Shown here: piece by piece, positions 1-5,079 of the stretch
Numbering within the stretch: position 1 is the stretch's first letter
Layout of the letters: every line of letters starts with the position of its first letter
Notes under the pieces: generated by a model
What the model was told of the DNA's origin: nothing
What the model saw: the letters and a program-made list of their open reading frames with translations, nothing else
Database searches by the model: none
Assembly: GCA_938045435.1 (NCBI GenBank)
Contig: CALIBA010000353.1
Coordinates: 1-5,079 of the forward strand
DNA: 5,079 bases
Source: an uncultured Selenomonas sp.
GTDB lineage: Bacteria; Bacillota; Negativicutes; Selenomonadales; Selenomonadaceae
Direction: 5' to 3'
Made by a program: the position numbers and the translations under genes

Positions 1-6
1 ACATGA

Positions 7-153
7 CGTCATATCAAGGTTGAGCCACGACCGCCCCCTGCTCGGGGCGGCGGGGCAGACAGCCCCGCGAACGCCTTCCTGCTTAATATTCTCTCCATCT
101 TGGCTGGCGTAATTGCCAACTACATCAGCAAATGGCTCGATGAGAGAGATTGA
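7..153 (+). CDS. Small hydrophobic peptide frame with no visible start codon (possible remnant)
   Basis: This open frame of 48 codons ends at TGA 151-153. It reads as a Pro/Gly/Arg-rich front part (about residues 5-17, with IKVEPRPP early on), then a hydrophobic helix of about 17 residues (around 24-40), then the tail SKWLDERD. A short membrane helix ending in WL plus charged residues is the general build of small membrane peptides, including Fst-like type I toxins; that likeness is an impression, not a homology call. The frame is closed on the left by TGA at 4-6 and has no ATG or GTG. The only common start in frame is TTG at 100-102, inside the helix. An ATG at 3-5 lies in another frame and would join only by a one-base shift near CAAGGTT. 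It may be a broken gene, may use a rare start, or may be chance. The terminator at 200-232 follows it. Confidence 0.35.
   Translation, partial: RHIKVEPRPPPARGGGADSPANAFLLNILSILAGVIANYISKWLDERD
31..68. repeat. Two back-to-back GC-rich hairpins
   Basis: CCGCCCC at 31-37 pairs with GGGGCGG at 44-50 around a 6-base loop. GCGGGGC at 50-56 pairs with GCCCCGC at 62-68 around a 5-base loop. Both are perfect 7-bp stems and they share base 50. They lie in the Pro/Gly-rich part of the small peptide frame, so the odd amino acid composition there may simply reflect the hairpins. In RNA the two stems would be very stable and could limit ribosome access to the hydrophobic part. No T-tract follows either stem, so they do not look like terminators. 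Confidence 0.6.
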
Positions 154-199
154 CGGCAACGAGCCTAGGTGTTAGTCCCTGCCTGCACAATGGGAACAG

Positions 200-232
200 A
201 AAAGCCCCCAAGTTGGAACCTTGGGGGCTTTT
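200..232. terminator. Two-way intrinsic terminator, perfect 13-bp stem
   Basis: AAAAGCCCCCAAG at 200-212 is exactly complementary to CTTGGGGGCTTTT at 220-232, with a 7-base loop. The A-run on one side and the T-run on the other make it able to stop transcription from either direction. It sits 46 bases after the small peptide frame on the + strand and about 100 bases beyond the stop of the - strand gene that ends at 334, so it fits as a shared terminator between converging transcripts. Confidence 0.85.
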
Positions 233-333
233 CGTGCGCTATGACAGCTATCTCATTTGCCATAGACAGTATAACACAAGTCCCCCATAAGATGCAAGTG
301 ATACGTTGCCGCCTACAGACGGTCTTTTGCTGC

Positions 334-954
334 TCATAGATCTCGATACATCTTCTTATTCGTTTCTTCCTCCTTCGCTGCCTCGGACATGAGCGTCCAT
401 GTTTTAAGTGCGGAATTATCGTCCTGCATGGTGGCGACGAGGCTTGCATAATATGCATTTCCTGCGACGGCTTCGGCGATGATGCTGGGTCTGTCTTTTC
501 CTTTTTCCGCTGCAGTGATCTTATAACGTCCTGTATCATTTTGATCTTTTTTCACCGCTTCGGCGAGTGCTTCCATTTGTACTTTGGCACGGTTCATCTT
601 TTCCGCTGCACGAGCTAGTTGTCCTTTCAGTGCATCATATTGCTTTTGCGGTGTCATGTACTCGATTTTTGCACTTTCGTGTGCATCGTCAGCGGAAATG
701 ATCATCCGTTCCAGATGCTCATACGCGTGTACGGATTCGATAAAATTGCTGCGAAGTTTACCGATATGTGACGCGGAATCATGCTCGCTTTCGGCAAATT
801 CATGCGATGTAATGATGGCTTGGATGGATTTTTTCAGATGTTCGTTTTTCTCATTTTGTGCGTATTCTTCGATGCTGTGTGCAGTGCGTTCAGCGGCAAA
901 CAGCAAATCTCGGTATTCTTTTTTTAGTGTGCGGTATTTTTTAATGCGCTGCAT
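334..954 (-). CDS. Charged helical (coiled-coil-like) protein of unknown function
   Basis: I do not recognise the family. From the ATG at 954 it encodes 206 residues, very rich in Lys, Glu, Ala and Gln and almost without Pro or Gly, as expected for long helices or a coiled coil. Long stretches such as AARAAEKMNRAK-like segments (about residues 110-140) and the C-terminal SEAAKEEETNKK region look heptad-like. No signal peptide or membrane segment is seen from this start. The frame stays open further upstream, and a TTG at 1083 would add 43 residues including a hydrophobic stretch (VVGILSSILHKILFIVF). Neither start has a Shine-Dalgarno sequence. I prefer 954 because the added residues do not match the rest in character and a promoter-like site lies at 983-1013. 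The overlapping + strand frame at 584-967 is Cys- and Ser-rich and looks like a shadow. Confidence 0.55.
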   Translation of the reverse strand: MQRIKKYRTLKKEYRDLLFAAERTAHSIEEYAQNEKNEHLKKSIQAIITSHEFAESEHDSASHIGKLRSNFIESVHAYEHLERMIISADDAHESAKIEYMTPQKQYDALKGQLARAAEKMNRAKVQMEALAEAVKKDQNDTGRYKITAAEKGKDRPSIIAEAVAGNAYYASLVATMQDDNSALKTWTLMSEAAKEEETNKKMYRDL

Positions 955-982
955 CTCTGGAATTTGAAAAACGATGAACAAA

Positions 983-1013
983 ATTTTATGAAGTATCGAG
1001 GACAAAATGCCAA
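983..1013 (-). promoter_or_regulatory. Possible promoter for the 334-954 gene
   Basis: Read on the - strand there is TTGGCA (1013-1008) and TAAAAT (988-983), separated by 19 bases. The hexamers are close to consensus but the spacing is 2 bases longer than ideal. Transcription would begin near 976, leaving a leader of about 20 bases before the ATG at 954, which favours that start over the TTG at 1083. Chance matches of this quality are common in AT-rich stretches. Confidence 0.3.
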
Positions 1014-1055
1014 CGACAGGTTTAGGGAACGCAGGTGACCGACAGAAAAATTCGT

Positions 1056-1254
1056 CTATTGTGTATGGAGTGGGAGGAAGCAAATTTGTCCAGAAGGAAC
1101 AAATCCGCGTGCGACAGTGAGCATCAAAATCGCAGAAATTGACACCATGCGCAACAAAAATTTTATCCGCGCAGCGACATAAACAGCACCTCGGCGCAGC
1201 ATTTCGGCAGACCGAAATGCATAAGTGCGCCTAGACTAACTCCGTTGGTTTCAT
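1056..1254 (-). pseudogene. Broken small frame with a signal-anchor-like segment
   Basis: On the - strand an ATG at 1254 gives MKPTELV and then TAG. Skipping one base at GTCTAGG moves into a frame that stays open for 58 codons to TAG at 1058-1056. That frame has many Arg residues (RRTYAFRSAEMLRR), then a basic-hydrophobic run (RIKFLLRMVSISAILMLTVA), and ends in CFLPLHTQ. Positive charges followed by a hydrophobic stretch look like a signal peptide or membrane anchor. An ATG at 1202 could start a 48-residue version without any frameshift. No Shine-Dalgarno sequence precedes either ATG. It may be a decayed small gene, part of a dispersed repeat, or chance; I do not assign a function. Confidence 0.25.
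1193..1231. repeat. Bulged stem-loop (inverted repeat)
   Basis: GCATTTCGG at 1199-1207 pairs perfectly with CCGAAATGC at 1212-1220 around the loop CAGA. Directly outside, GGCGCA at 1193-1198 pairs with TGCGCC at 1226-1231, leaving a one-sided 5-base bulge (1221-1225). The total of 15 base pairs is too long to be chance in this setting. There is no T-run next to it, so it is not a standard terminator. It lies in the gene-poor stretch between the helical protein gene and the insertion sequence. Confidence 0.6.
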
Positions 1255-1301
1255 TTTAACAAAACGAGGATTGAAATGTGGGAAAAATGAGGGAAAGATA
1301 C

Positions 1302-1680
1302 TGAACCACGGTCAATAGAGTAGACACAAAAAGAGCAACTAAACTGATGAGAAGCGGTTGAAGAAATCAGCTTCAAATTCATTAGGGGTTTTATATGCAA
1401 GAGATCTATGAGGAAGCCGATTGTTATAAAGATTCTCGATATCTCCATCGACGGTTTTGACCTCGGAATAAAGGCGAATCCACTTTCCAATGGCAGAAAG
1501 GGAAACGCCATATTCCTTTGAGCGTTGTGATTGTGTTTTTCCATTTTGATAGAGGGCGACGATGGATTTTTTGAAATCCTCGTCGTAGGGTCGATGTGTC
1601 ATAGAGACCATTCCTCCTTTGTGTTTACTGAAGTGTAATATAAAGTCCTGTTTTGTGGCTACTTTTTTAGTATAGATCCA
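1302..1680 (-). mobile_element. Internally deleted IS3-family insertion sequence
   Basis: The block carries the start of an IS3-type orfA and the end of an orfB fused directly, with imperfect inverted ends. Reading inwards from each side, the left end starts TGAACC (1302) and the right end, read on the - strand, starts TGGATC (1680). Both then show GTAG followed by a CACAAAA-containing stretch at the same distance (18 bases) from the tip. The outer 18 bases match poorly, so the exact ends are approximate. Flanking bases ATAC and ATAT agree at three of four positions, which is not a convincing target duplication. At about 380 bp against the usual 1.2-1.5 kb for the family, the element cannot move itself; a related intact copy might still mobilise its ends. 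Confidence 0.7.
1339..1602 (-). pseudogene. Transposase remnant: orfA start fused to orfB end (IS3 family)
   Basis: The 87-residue frame starts at ATG 1602 with AGGAGG 10 bases upstream (1618-1613); a second ATG in frame at 1611 is too close to that site. Residues 1-55 (MTHRPYDEDFKKSIVALYQ, then KEYGVSLSAIGKWI) are the helix-turn-helix DNA-binding part of an IS3-family orfA. From about residue 56 the sequence becomes LYNNRLPHRSLAYKTPNEFE, which is the conserved C-terminal end of orfB, just after the last catalytic Glu. The leucine-zipper part of orfA and the whole DDE catalytic core are missing; the join lies near base 1437. The frame runs cleanly across the join, so a short DNA-binding protein could still be made, but not an active transposase. 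Confidence 0.8.
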
Positions 1681-2229
1681 ATATCGACGAAGCGGTGCAG
1701 AAAGCCTATGCGATTCTGCATGGCGACGATGTGACCAAGATGACGGTGCAGCAAATTCGCGAGTACAACACGGGGACACAGGTGCTTCTTGCGGGACGCA
1801 TTACGCCTGTCAACGTGATGGAAGACCTGCGCATCACGTTCACAATGTAAGGGAGGAGGAAATAGCATATGGCAAGAGCAACAGAAGATGTGAAATATCG
1901 CGGTCGTCTCCGCTGGAACGGCTCGCACGGGCGCGTCTGGTGGGATGGCTTGCTTCTTTTTGAGATTTCAAAGTTCGAGGCAAAGGTAACGGCCGACCGC
2001 GAGGATGTGTTGATCGGCAACTCTAAGGACAGCAAGATTGTCTCACTCTCGGGCGAGGGCTCGTTCACGATCAAGAGCGTCATTAACCGAAACATCAATC
2101 AGTATCTCGAGGAGTGGAAGGCGGGGCATGACCCGCACGCCAACATCGTCGGGCTGATTGATGATCCTGACGCTGTAGACGGTCAGAAAGAACGTTGTTC
2201 CATTGATAACGTGTGGTTCAAGGGAACTT
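1681..2229 (+). mobile_element. Remnant of a contractile-tail prophage
   Basis: Two adjacent + strand tail genes, the 3' end of a probable sheath gene and a tail tube gene, are all that is left of a phage or phage-tail-like particle. The left edge is the insertion sequence remnant at 1680. The right edge is near 2229, where the tube protein loses its family likeness and the DNA turns abruptly AT-rich. No integrase, lysis, capsid or baseplate gene is visible in the window. No sheath sequence continues on the far side of the insertion sequence, so a deletion accompanied or followed its arrival. Confidence 0.7.
1683..1850 (+). pseudogene. C-terminal fragment of a probable phage tail sheath protein
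   Basis: An open frame of 55 codons without its own start enters from the insertion sequence boundary and ends at TAA 1848-1850. It reads IDEAVQKAYAILHGDDVTK and closes with AGRITPVNVMEDLRITFTM. An ending of the type 'P-V-(D/N)-x-M-E-D/K-L-x-x-x' is what tail sheath proteins (XkdK-like) show at their C-terminus, and in such phages the sheath gene stands directly before the tube gene, as here. In-frame TAG at 1668-1670, inside the insertion sequence end, closes the frame on the left. The gene is cut off by the mobile element and no longer codes for a working sheath. Identification rests on position and a short motif. Confidence 0.6.
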
Positions 2230-2279
2230 TCTATAATTCAATGATGAAAAAAACTCTCAATTATTTATTTTATTTATAG
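1869..2279 (+). CDS. Phage tail tube protein, XkdM-like, C-terminally truncated
   Basis: Tail tube proteins of this family stack as rings to form the inner tube of contractile phage tails. ATG 1869 follows a strong AGGAGGA (1853-1860) and lies 18 bases after the stop of the sheath fragment, the usual sheath-tube spacing. Residues about 10-121 fit the family: a small beta-rich domain with FEISKFEAKV near 31-40, the GEGSFTIKSVINR strand pair near 62-74, and a later DPHANIVGLIDD (88-99) plus CSIDNVWFKG (110-119). After residue 121 the sequence turns into YNSMMKKTLNYLFYL, encoded by AT-rich DNA, which does not resemble the family's usual last strands. The real C-terminus was probably lost by recombination near base 2229, so the product is likely non-functional even though the frame is intact. 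Confidence 0.75.
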   Translation: MARATEDVKYRGRLRWNGSHGRVWWDGLLLFEISKFEAKVTADREDVLIGNSKDSKIVSLSGEGSFTIKSVINRNINQYLEEWKAGHDPHANIVGLIDDPDAVDGQKERCSIDNVWFKGTFYNSMMKKTLNYLFYL

Positions 2280-2288
2280 AGGGTACTT

Positions 2289-2317
2289 GAGGTTATTGAC
2301 TTTTTATATGAAACCTC
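2289..2317. promoter_or_regulatory. Inverted repeat overlapping the suf promoter (possible operator)
   Basis: GAGGTT at 2289-2294 is matched by AACCTC at 2312-2317, a 6-bp inverted repeat with 17 bases between. It encloses the -35 box and most of the promoter spacer, a place where a repressor would block RNA polymerase. Many suf operons are controlled by Rrf2-type (IscR-like) regulators, but this repeat does not match the IscR sites I know, and a 6-bp repeat can be chance. Confidence 0.25.
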
Positions 2318-2324
2318 CTACAAT
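2296..2324 (+). promoter_or_regulatory. Sigma-70-type promoter of the suf operon
   Basis: TTGACT at 2296-2301 and TACAAT at 2319-2324 are each one base from consensus and stand exactly 17 bases apart. Transcription would start near 2331, giving a leader of about 60 bases before sufC. It is the first good promoter to the right of the phage scrap, so the suf genes appear to be expressed on their own rather than from phage DNA. Confidence 0.8.
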
Positions 2325-2390
2325 GATGGAAAAGTGAATCCCGAGTATTTTTGTAAGGATTGAATCAATACATTGAAGGGGAGTTTTATC

Positions 2391-3149
2391 ATGGCAGATG
2401 TATTGCTGCAAATAAAGGATCTTCATGCGGGCGTGGAAGGTAAGGAAATTCTCAAAGGGCTGAATCTGACAGTTCGTAAGGGAGAGGTGCATGTCATTCT
2501 CGGGCCAAATGGTTCGGGAAAATCCACGCTTATGAATGTCATCATGGGGCATCCTAAATATGATATGACAGGCGGCAGTATTGTTCTCGAGGGGGAGGAC
2601 ATCAGTGAACTTCGCGCATTTGAGCGTGCGCGGCGGGGTCTTTTTCTCGCGTTCCAGATGCCCGAGGAGATTCCAGGCATCACGGTGGAGAATATGATCC
2701 GCACAGCACGTCAAGTGATGACGGGGGAGAAGGTGAAGCTGCTGACATTTCGCAAGGAACTGAATGCGGTGATGGCAGATCTGAAGATTGATCCAAGCTA
2801 TGCACAACGCTATCTTAATGTCGGTTTTTCTGGTGGAGAGAAGAAGCGGAGCGAAGTCCTCCAACTGCTGATGTTTGCGCCGAAGGTGGCACTGCTCGAC
2901 GAGACAGATTCGGGGCTTGATGTGGATGCAGTGCAGATTGTTTCTGAGGGGGTTGCTAAGTATCATAATGCGGACAATGCATGTATCATCATCACGCACA
3001 ATGCGAAGATTCTCGATAAGCTCAAGGTGGATCATGTTCATGTTGTAGCACATGGCAAGATTGCATATGAGGGCGGCGCAGAACTCATACAGGAGATCAG
3101 TGAGACGGGCTTTGGCCGAATCCTCGCAGATCAGGGAAAAGAGGGGTGA
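2391..3149 (+). CDS. sufC: SufC, ATPase of the Fe-S cluster assembly scaffold
   Basis: SufC is the cytoplasmic ABC-type ATPase of the SufBC2D complex; ATP-driven dimerisation of two SufC subunits reshapes SufB-SufD so that an iron-sulfur cluster can be built. The 252-residue length is typical. Visible motifs, in order: Walker A GPNGSGKST (38-46), Q-loop Gln89, ABC signature FSGGEKKR (146-153), Walker B with the SufC hallmark DETDSGLD (170-177), and the switch His203 in IITHN. There are no membrane segments, as expected for this soluble member of the ABC family. ATG 2391 is chosen because AAGGGGAG (2376-2383) sits 7 bases before it; an in-frame TTG at 2373 would lie upstream of that site. It is the first gene of the operon and is followed by sufB after 6 bases. 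Confidence 0.97.
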   Translation: MADVLLQIKDLHAGVEGKEILKGLNLTVRKGEVHVILGPNGSGKSTLMNVIMGHPKYDMTGGSIVLEGEDISELRAFERARRGLFLAFQMPEEIPGITVENMIRTARQVMTGEKVKLLTFRKELNAVMADLKIDPSYAQRYLNVGFSGGEKKRSEVLQLLMFAPKVALLDETDSGLDVDAVQIVSEGVAKYHNADNACIIITHNAKILDKLKVDHVHVVAHGKIAYEGGAELIQEISETGFGRILADQGKEG

Positions 3150-3155
3150 TCCCGC

Positions 3156-4574
3156 ATGGAAGATTTTGTACCAAGAAAAAAGACCTATGTCGCCGACATT
3201 GAACGGACGATTTACGATATAACGAATGAGGATCGCTCGGCCTATAAATCTGCCTCGGGACTGACGGAGGAGATCATCCGCGATATTTCCGTGCGCAAGA
3301 ATGACCCAGAGTGGATGTTGGAGTTCCGCCTAAAGTCCCTAGATACCTATCACGCGATGGCGCTGCCTGCATGGGGGCCCGACCTATCCGATCTCGATAT
3401 GAATCATATTGTCACCTATGTTCAGCCCGATGCGAAGATGGCTGGCAACTGGAATGAAGTGCCAGAGGACATCAAAGAGACGTTCGACCGCCTTGGCATT
3501 CCGGAGGCAGAGAAAACCTCGCTCGCAGGGGTCGGTGCACAGTACGATTCCGAAGTGGTGTATCATTCGATACAGGAGTCCCTTGTAAAGCAGGGCGTTG
3601 TTTACACGGATATGGAGACAGCCTTGCAGGAGTACGGCGATATTGTGCGTGCATACTTTATGACACTTGTGCCGCCAAGGGCGCATAAATTCGCGGCACT
3701 CCATGGTGCTGTCTGGTCGGGCGGCTCGTTCGTCTATGTGCCCGCGGGCATTCAGGTAGACATTCCCTTACAGTCTTACTTCCGCCTGAATGCGGCGGGG
3801 GCAGGGCAGTTTGAACATACGCTCATCATTGTGGAGAAGGGGGCATACCTTCACTTCATCGAGGGCTGCTCTGCACCGAAATACAATGTGACGAATCTTC
3901 ATGCGGGGTGTGTCGAGCTTTTCGTCAAGGAGGGTGCACGTCTGCGTTATTCGACAATCGAGAACTGGTCGCGCAATATGATGAACCTCAATACGAAGCG
4001 TGTTATGGTCGAAAAAGACGGTGCGGTGGAATGGGTTTCCGGCTCGTTCGGCTCACATGTGTCCATGCTCTATCCGACGAGCATCCTGCATGGAGAGAAT
4101 GCGAGCTGTGAGTTCACGGGCATTACATTTGCCTCAAAAGGACAGGAACTTGATACTGGTGCAACGGTGATCTTTGATGCACCGAATACTTCGGCGAATA
4201 TCAGCACGCGCTCCATATCAAAGTCCGGCGGGGTTGCCATTTATCGCAGTGGTGTCAAGGTGACACCACGTGCAGTGGGGGCGAAGTGCTCGGTCAACTG
4301 TGAGTCGCTGATGCTAGATTCAGAATCTCGCAGTGATACACTTCCTGTGATGGATATTGCATGTGATATGGTGGACATCGGGCATGAGGCAAAGATTGGC
4401 CGCATCAGTGATGAGGCAATTTTCTACCTGATGAGCCGCGGCATTGACGAGGAGGAGGCGCGGGCAATGATTGTCCGCGGATTTGTAGAGCCAATTGCCA
4501 AGGAGCTTCCACTGGAATATGCGGTGGAGATGAACAATTTAGTCAATATTGAGTTGGAAGGGACAATGGGGTGA
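3156..4574 (+). CDS. sufB: SufB, Fe-S cluster scaffold protein
   Basis: SufB is the main scaffold subunit of SufBC2D: it accepts sulfur from the cysteine desulfurase system and holds the growing cluster with SufD. The 472-residue length is close to the family norm. Residues that matter in the E. coli protein can be matched: Arg210 and Asn212 (R226, N228), Cys238 in EGCSAP (C254, the sulfur acceptor), Cys382 in NCESL (C405), and His410-Glu411 (H433, E434), all at consistent offsets. The beta-helix core spans roughly residues 190-400, and the C-terminal helical part includes SDEAIFYLMSRG (418-429), the typical SufC-binding region. ATG 3156 lies 9 bases after GAGGGG (3141-3146), which is inside the end of sufC, so translation is probably coupled. 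Its stop overlaps the first possible sufD start (TGATG). Confidence 0.97.
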   Translation: MEDFVPRKKTYVADIERTIYDITNEDRSAYKSASGLTEEIIRDISVRKNDPEWMLEFRLKSLDTYHAMALPAWGPDLSDLDMNHIVTYVQPDAKMAGNWNEVPEDIKETFDRLGIPEAEKTSLAGVGAQYDSEVVYHSIQESLVKQGVVYTDMETALQEYGDIVRAYFMTLVPPRAHKFAALHGAVWSGGSFVYVPAGIQVDIPLQSYFRLNAAGAGQFEHTLIIVEKGAYLHFIEGCSAPKYNVTNLHAGCVELFVKEGARLRYSTIENWSRNMMNLNTKRVMVEKDGAVEWVSGSFGSHVSMLYPTSILHGENASCEFTGITFASKGQELDTGATVIFDAPNTSANISTRSISKSGGVAIYRSGVKVTPRAVGAKCSVNCESLMLDSESRSDTLPVMDIACDMVDIGHEAKIGRISDEAIFYLMSRGIDEEEARAMIVRGFVEPIAKELPLEYAVEMNNLVNIELEGTMG

Positions 4575-5079
4575 TGGGGATGCAGGAAGTTTTCAGTCGG
4601 ATCCCCATGCCGACATGGGGGTGGCTCGGCGTCAATGATTTGCCGACGCCGAAGCACCTTGGCGATACACAGAGATTATCGTTCTCCTGTGTAGCGGGGG
4701 AGTGCAAAAGGCATATTGTCGAACTGCGTGAAAGCGGCGTGCAGGAAATCTGTGTTGAGATTGCGGACGGTGCTGAGATGGATCTGACATTCATACAGTT
4801 TGTACCGACGGAGCAGTCAGCGGCAAGCCGCATCACGGCAGAGGTCGGCAGGCAGGGATTATTTTCCTGTACAATCGTTGAGGTTGGCGCAGCGCATACG
4901 GCTTCGGAGCTGCATGTGAATCTTGCAGGAGACGAGGCACGTGCAGATGTATGGGGGCTTTATTTCGGCGATGCAGATCGAAAGATTGATCTCAACTATA
5001 TTATTCGCCAGGCGGGACGGCATACAGATGCAAACTTACAGGTACGTGGGGCGCTGCTTGATCGGAGTGTAAAGACGTT
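4574..5079 (+). CDS. sufD: SufD, Fe-S cluster scaffold partner (N-terminal part, runs off the window)
   Basis: SufD is the SufB paralogue that completes the SufBC2D scaffold and helps with iron entry and complex stability. Only the first 168 codons or so are in the window, without a stop; full proteins have about 350-450 residues. The N-terminus IPMPTWGWLGVN (10-21) is the conserved opening motif of SufD, which places the two tryptophans Trp15 and Trp17. The rest shown is a mixed beta region leading into the beta-helix (for example HTASELHVNLAGDEARADVW). The family's functional His lies further downstream and cannot be checked. Two in-frame starts compete: ATG 4574, overlapping the sufB stop as TGATG, and ATG 4580, which has GGGG (4568-4571) at a better distance. 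Identification also rests on its place after sufC and sufB. Confidence 0.92.
   Translation, partial: MGMQEVFSRIPMPTWGWLGVNDLPTPKHLGDTQRLSFSCVAGECKRHIVELRESGVQEICVEIADGAEMDLTFIQFVPTEQSAASRITAEVGRQGLFSCTIVEVGAAHTASELHVNLAGDEARADVWGLYFGDADRKIDLNYIIRQAGRHTDANLQVRGALLDRSVKT

Noticed and set aside
165..539. - strand frame of 124 codons running across the terminator
   Set aside because: It overlaps the helical protein gene in another frame, reads through the terminator stem and has odd composition; treated as chance.
584..967. + strand frame of 127 codons opposite the helical protein
   Set aside because: Cys/Ser/Phe-rich composition with no ribosome binding site; typical of the antisense of Glu/Lys/Ala-rich coding sequence.
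1298..1684. Target-site duplication around the insertion sequence
   Set aside because: ATAC and ATAT agree at only three of four positions, the element tips are uncertain, and the left flank is not the phage gene.
1706..2098. - strand frames opposite the phage genes
   Set aside because: They lie opposite the tail sheath and tube sequences, which have proper family motifs and a strong ribosome binding site.
2335..2366. TGAATC direct repeat and AATCC/GGATT arms in the sufC leader
   Set aside because: Arms of 5-6 bases in a 60-base leader are expected by chance; no known riboswitch or operator pattern fits.
2304..3053. Long - strand frame opposite sufC
   Set aside because: It is rich in His, Cys and Leu with no motifs and lies fully opposite a clear SufC; it is a shadow frame.
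4424..4836. - strand frames opposite the sufB end and sufD
   Set aside because: They lack motifs and oppose well-identified Suf proteins.
1..5079. CRISPR arrays, tRNA or rRNA genes
   Set aside because: No regularly spaced direct repeats and no tRNA- or rRNA-like sequence were seen on either strand.

Overview
The window looks like chromosomal DNA of a Negativicutes-type Firmicute; Selenomonas or a close relative is my best guess. That rests on the sufC-sufB-sufD gene order, roughly 50% GC, strong AGGAGG-type ribosome binding sites and an XkdM-type phage tail gene. It was made by eye without a database search, so the genus is only a suggestion.

Layout. Bases 1-232 hold a short + strand frame for a small hydrophobic peptide with no usable start codon, two back-to-back GC-rich hairpins inside it, and a perfect 13-bp two-way terminator. 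Bases 334-954 (- strand) encode an unrecognised, highly charged, mostly helical protein that converges on that terminator. Bases 956-1301 hold no secure gene. They contain a weak promoter-like site for that protein, a bulged stem-loop, and a broken - strand frame with a signal-anchor-like stretch. Bases 1302-1680 are the remains of an IS3-family insertion sequence with nearly all of the transposase deleted. Bases 1681 to about 2230 are a scrap of a contractile-tail prophage: the 3' end of a probable tail sheath gene followed by a tail tube gene whose C-terminus is lost.

From about 2289 to the right edge lies a healthy housekeeping operon: a good sigma-70 promoter, then sufC, sufB and the first third of sufD, tightly packed. 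SufB, SufC and SufD form the SufBC2D scaffold, which assembles iron-sulfur clusters using ATP hydrolysis by SufC. All key residues of SufC and SufB that can be checked are present. The cysteine desulfurase and sulfur-transfer genes expected for this pathway would lie beyond the right edge.

The left half is therefore a graveyard of mobile DNA next to an essential operon. I see no convincing new multi-gene system. The most open questions are the hydrophobic peptide with its hairpins at the left edge and the possibly repeated element at 1056-1254.
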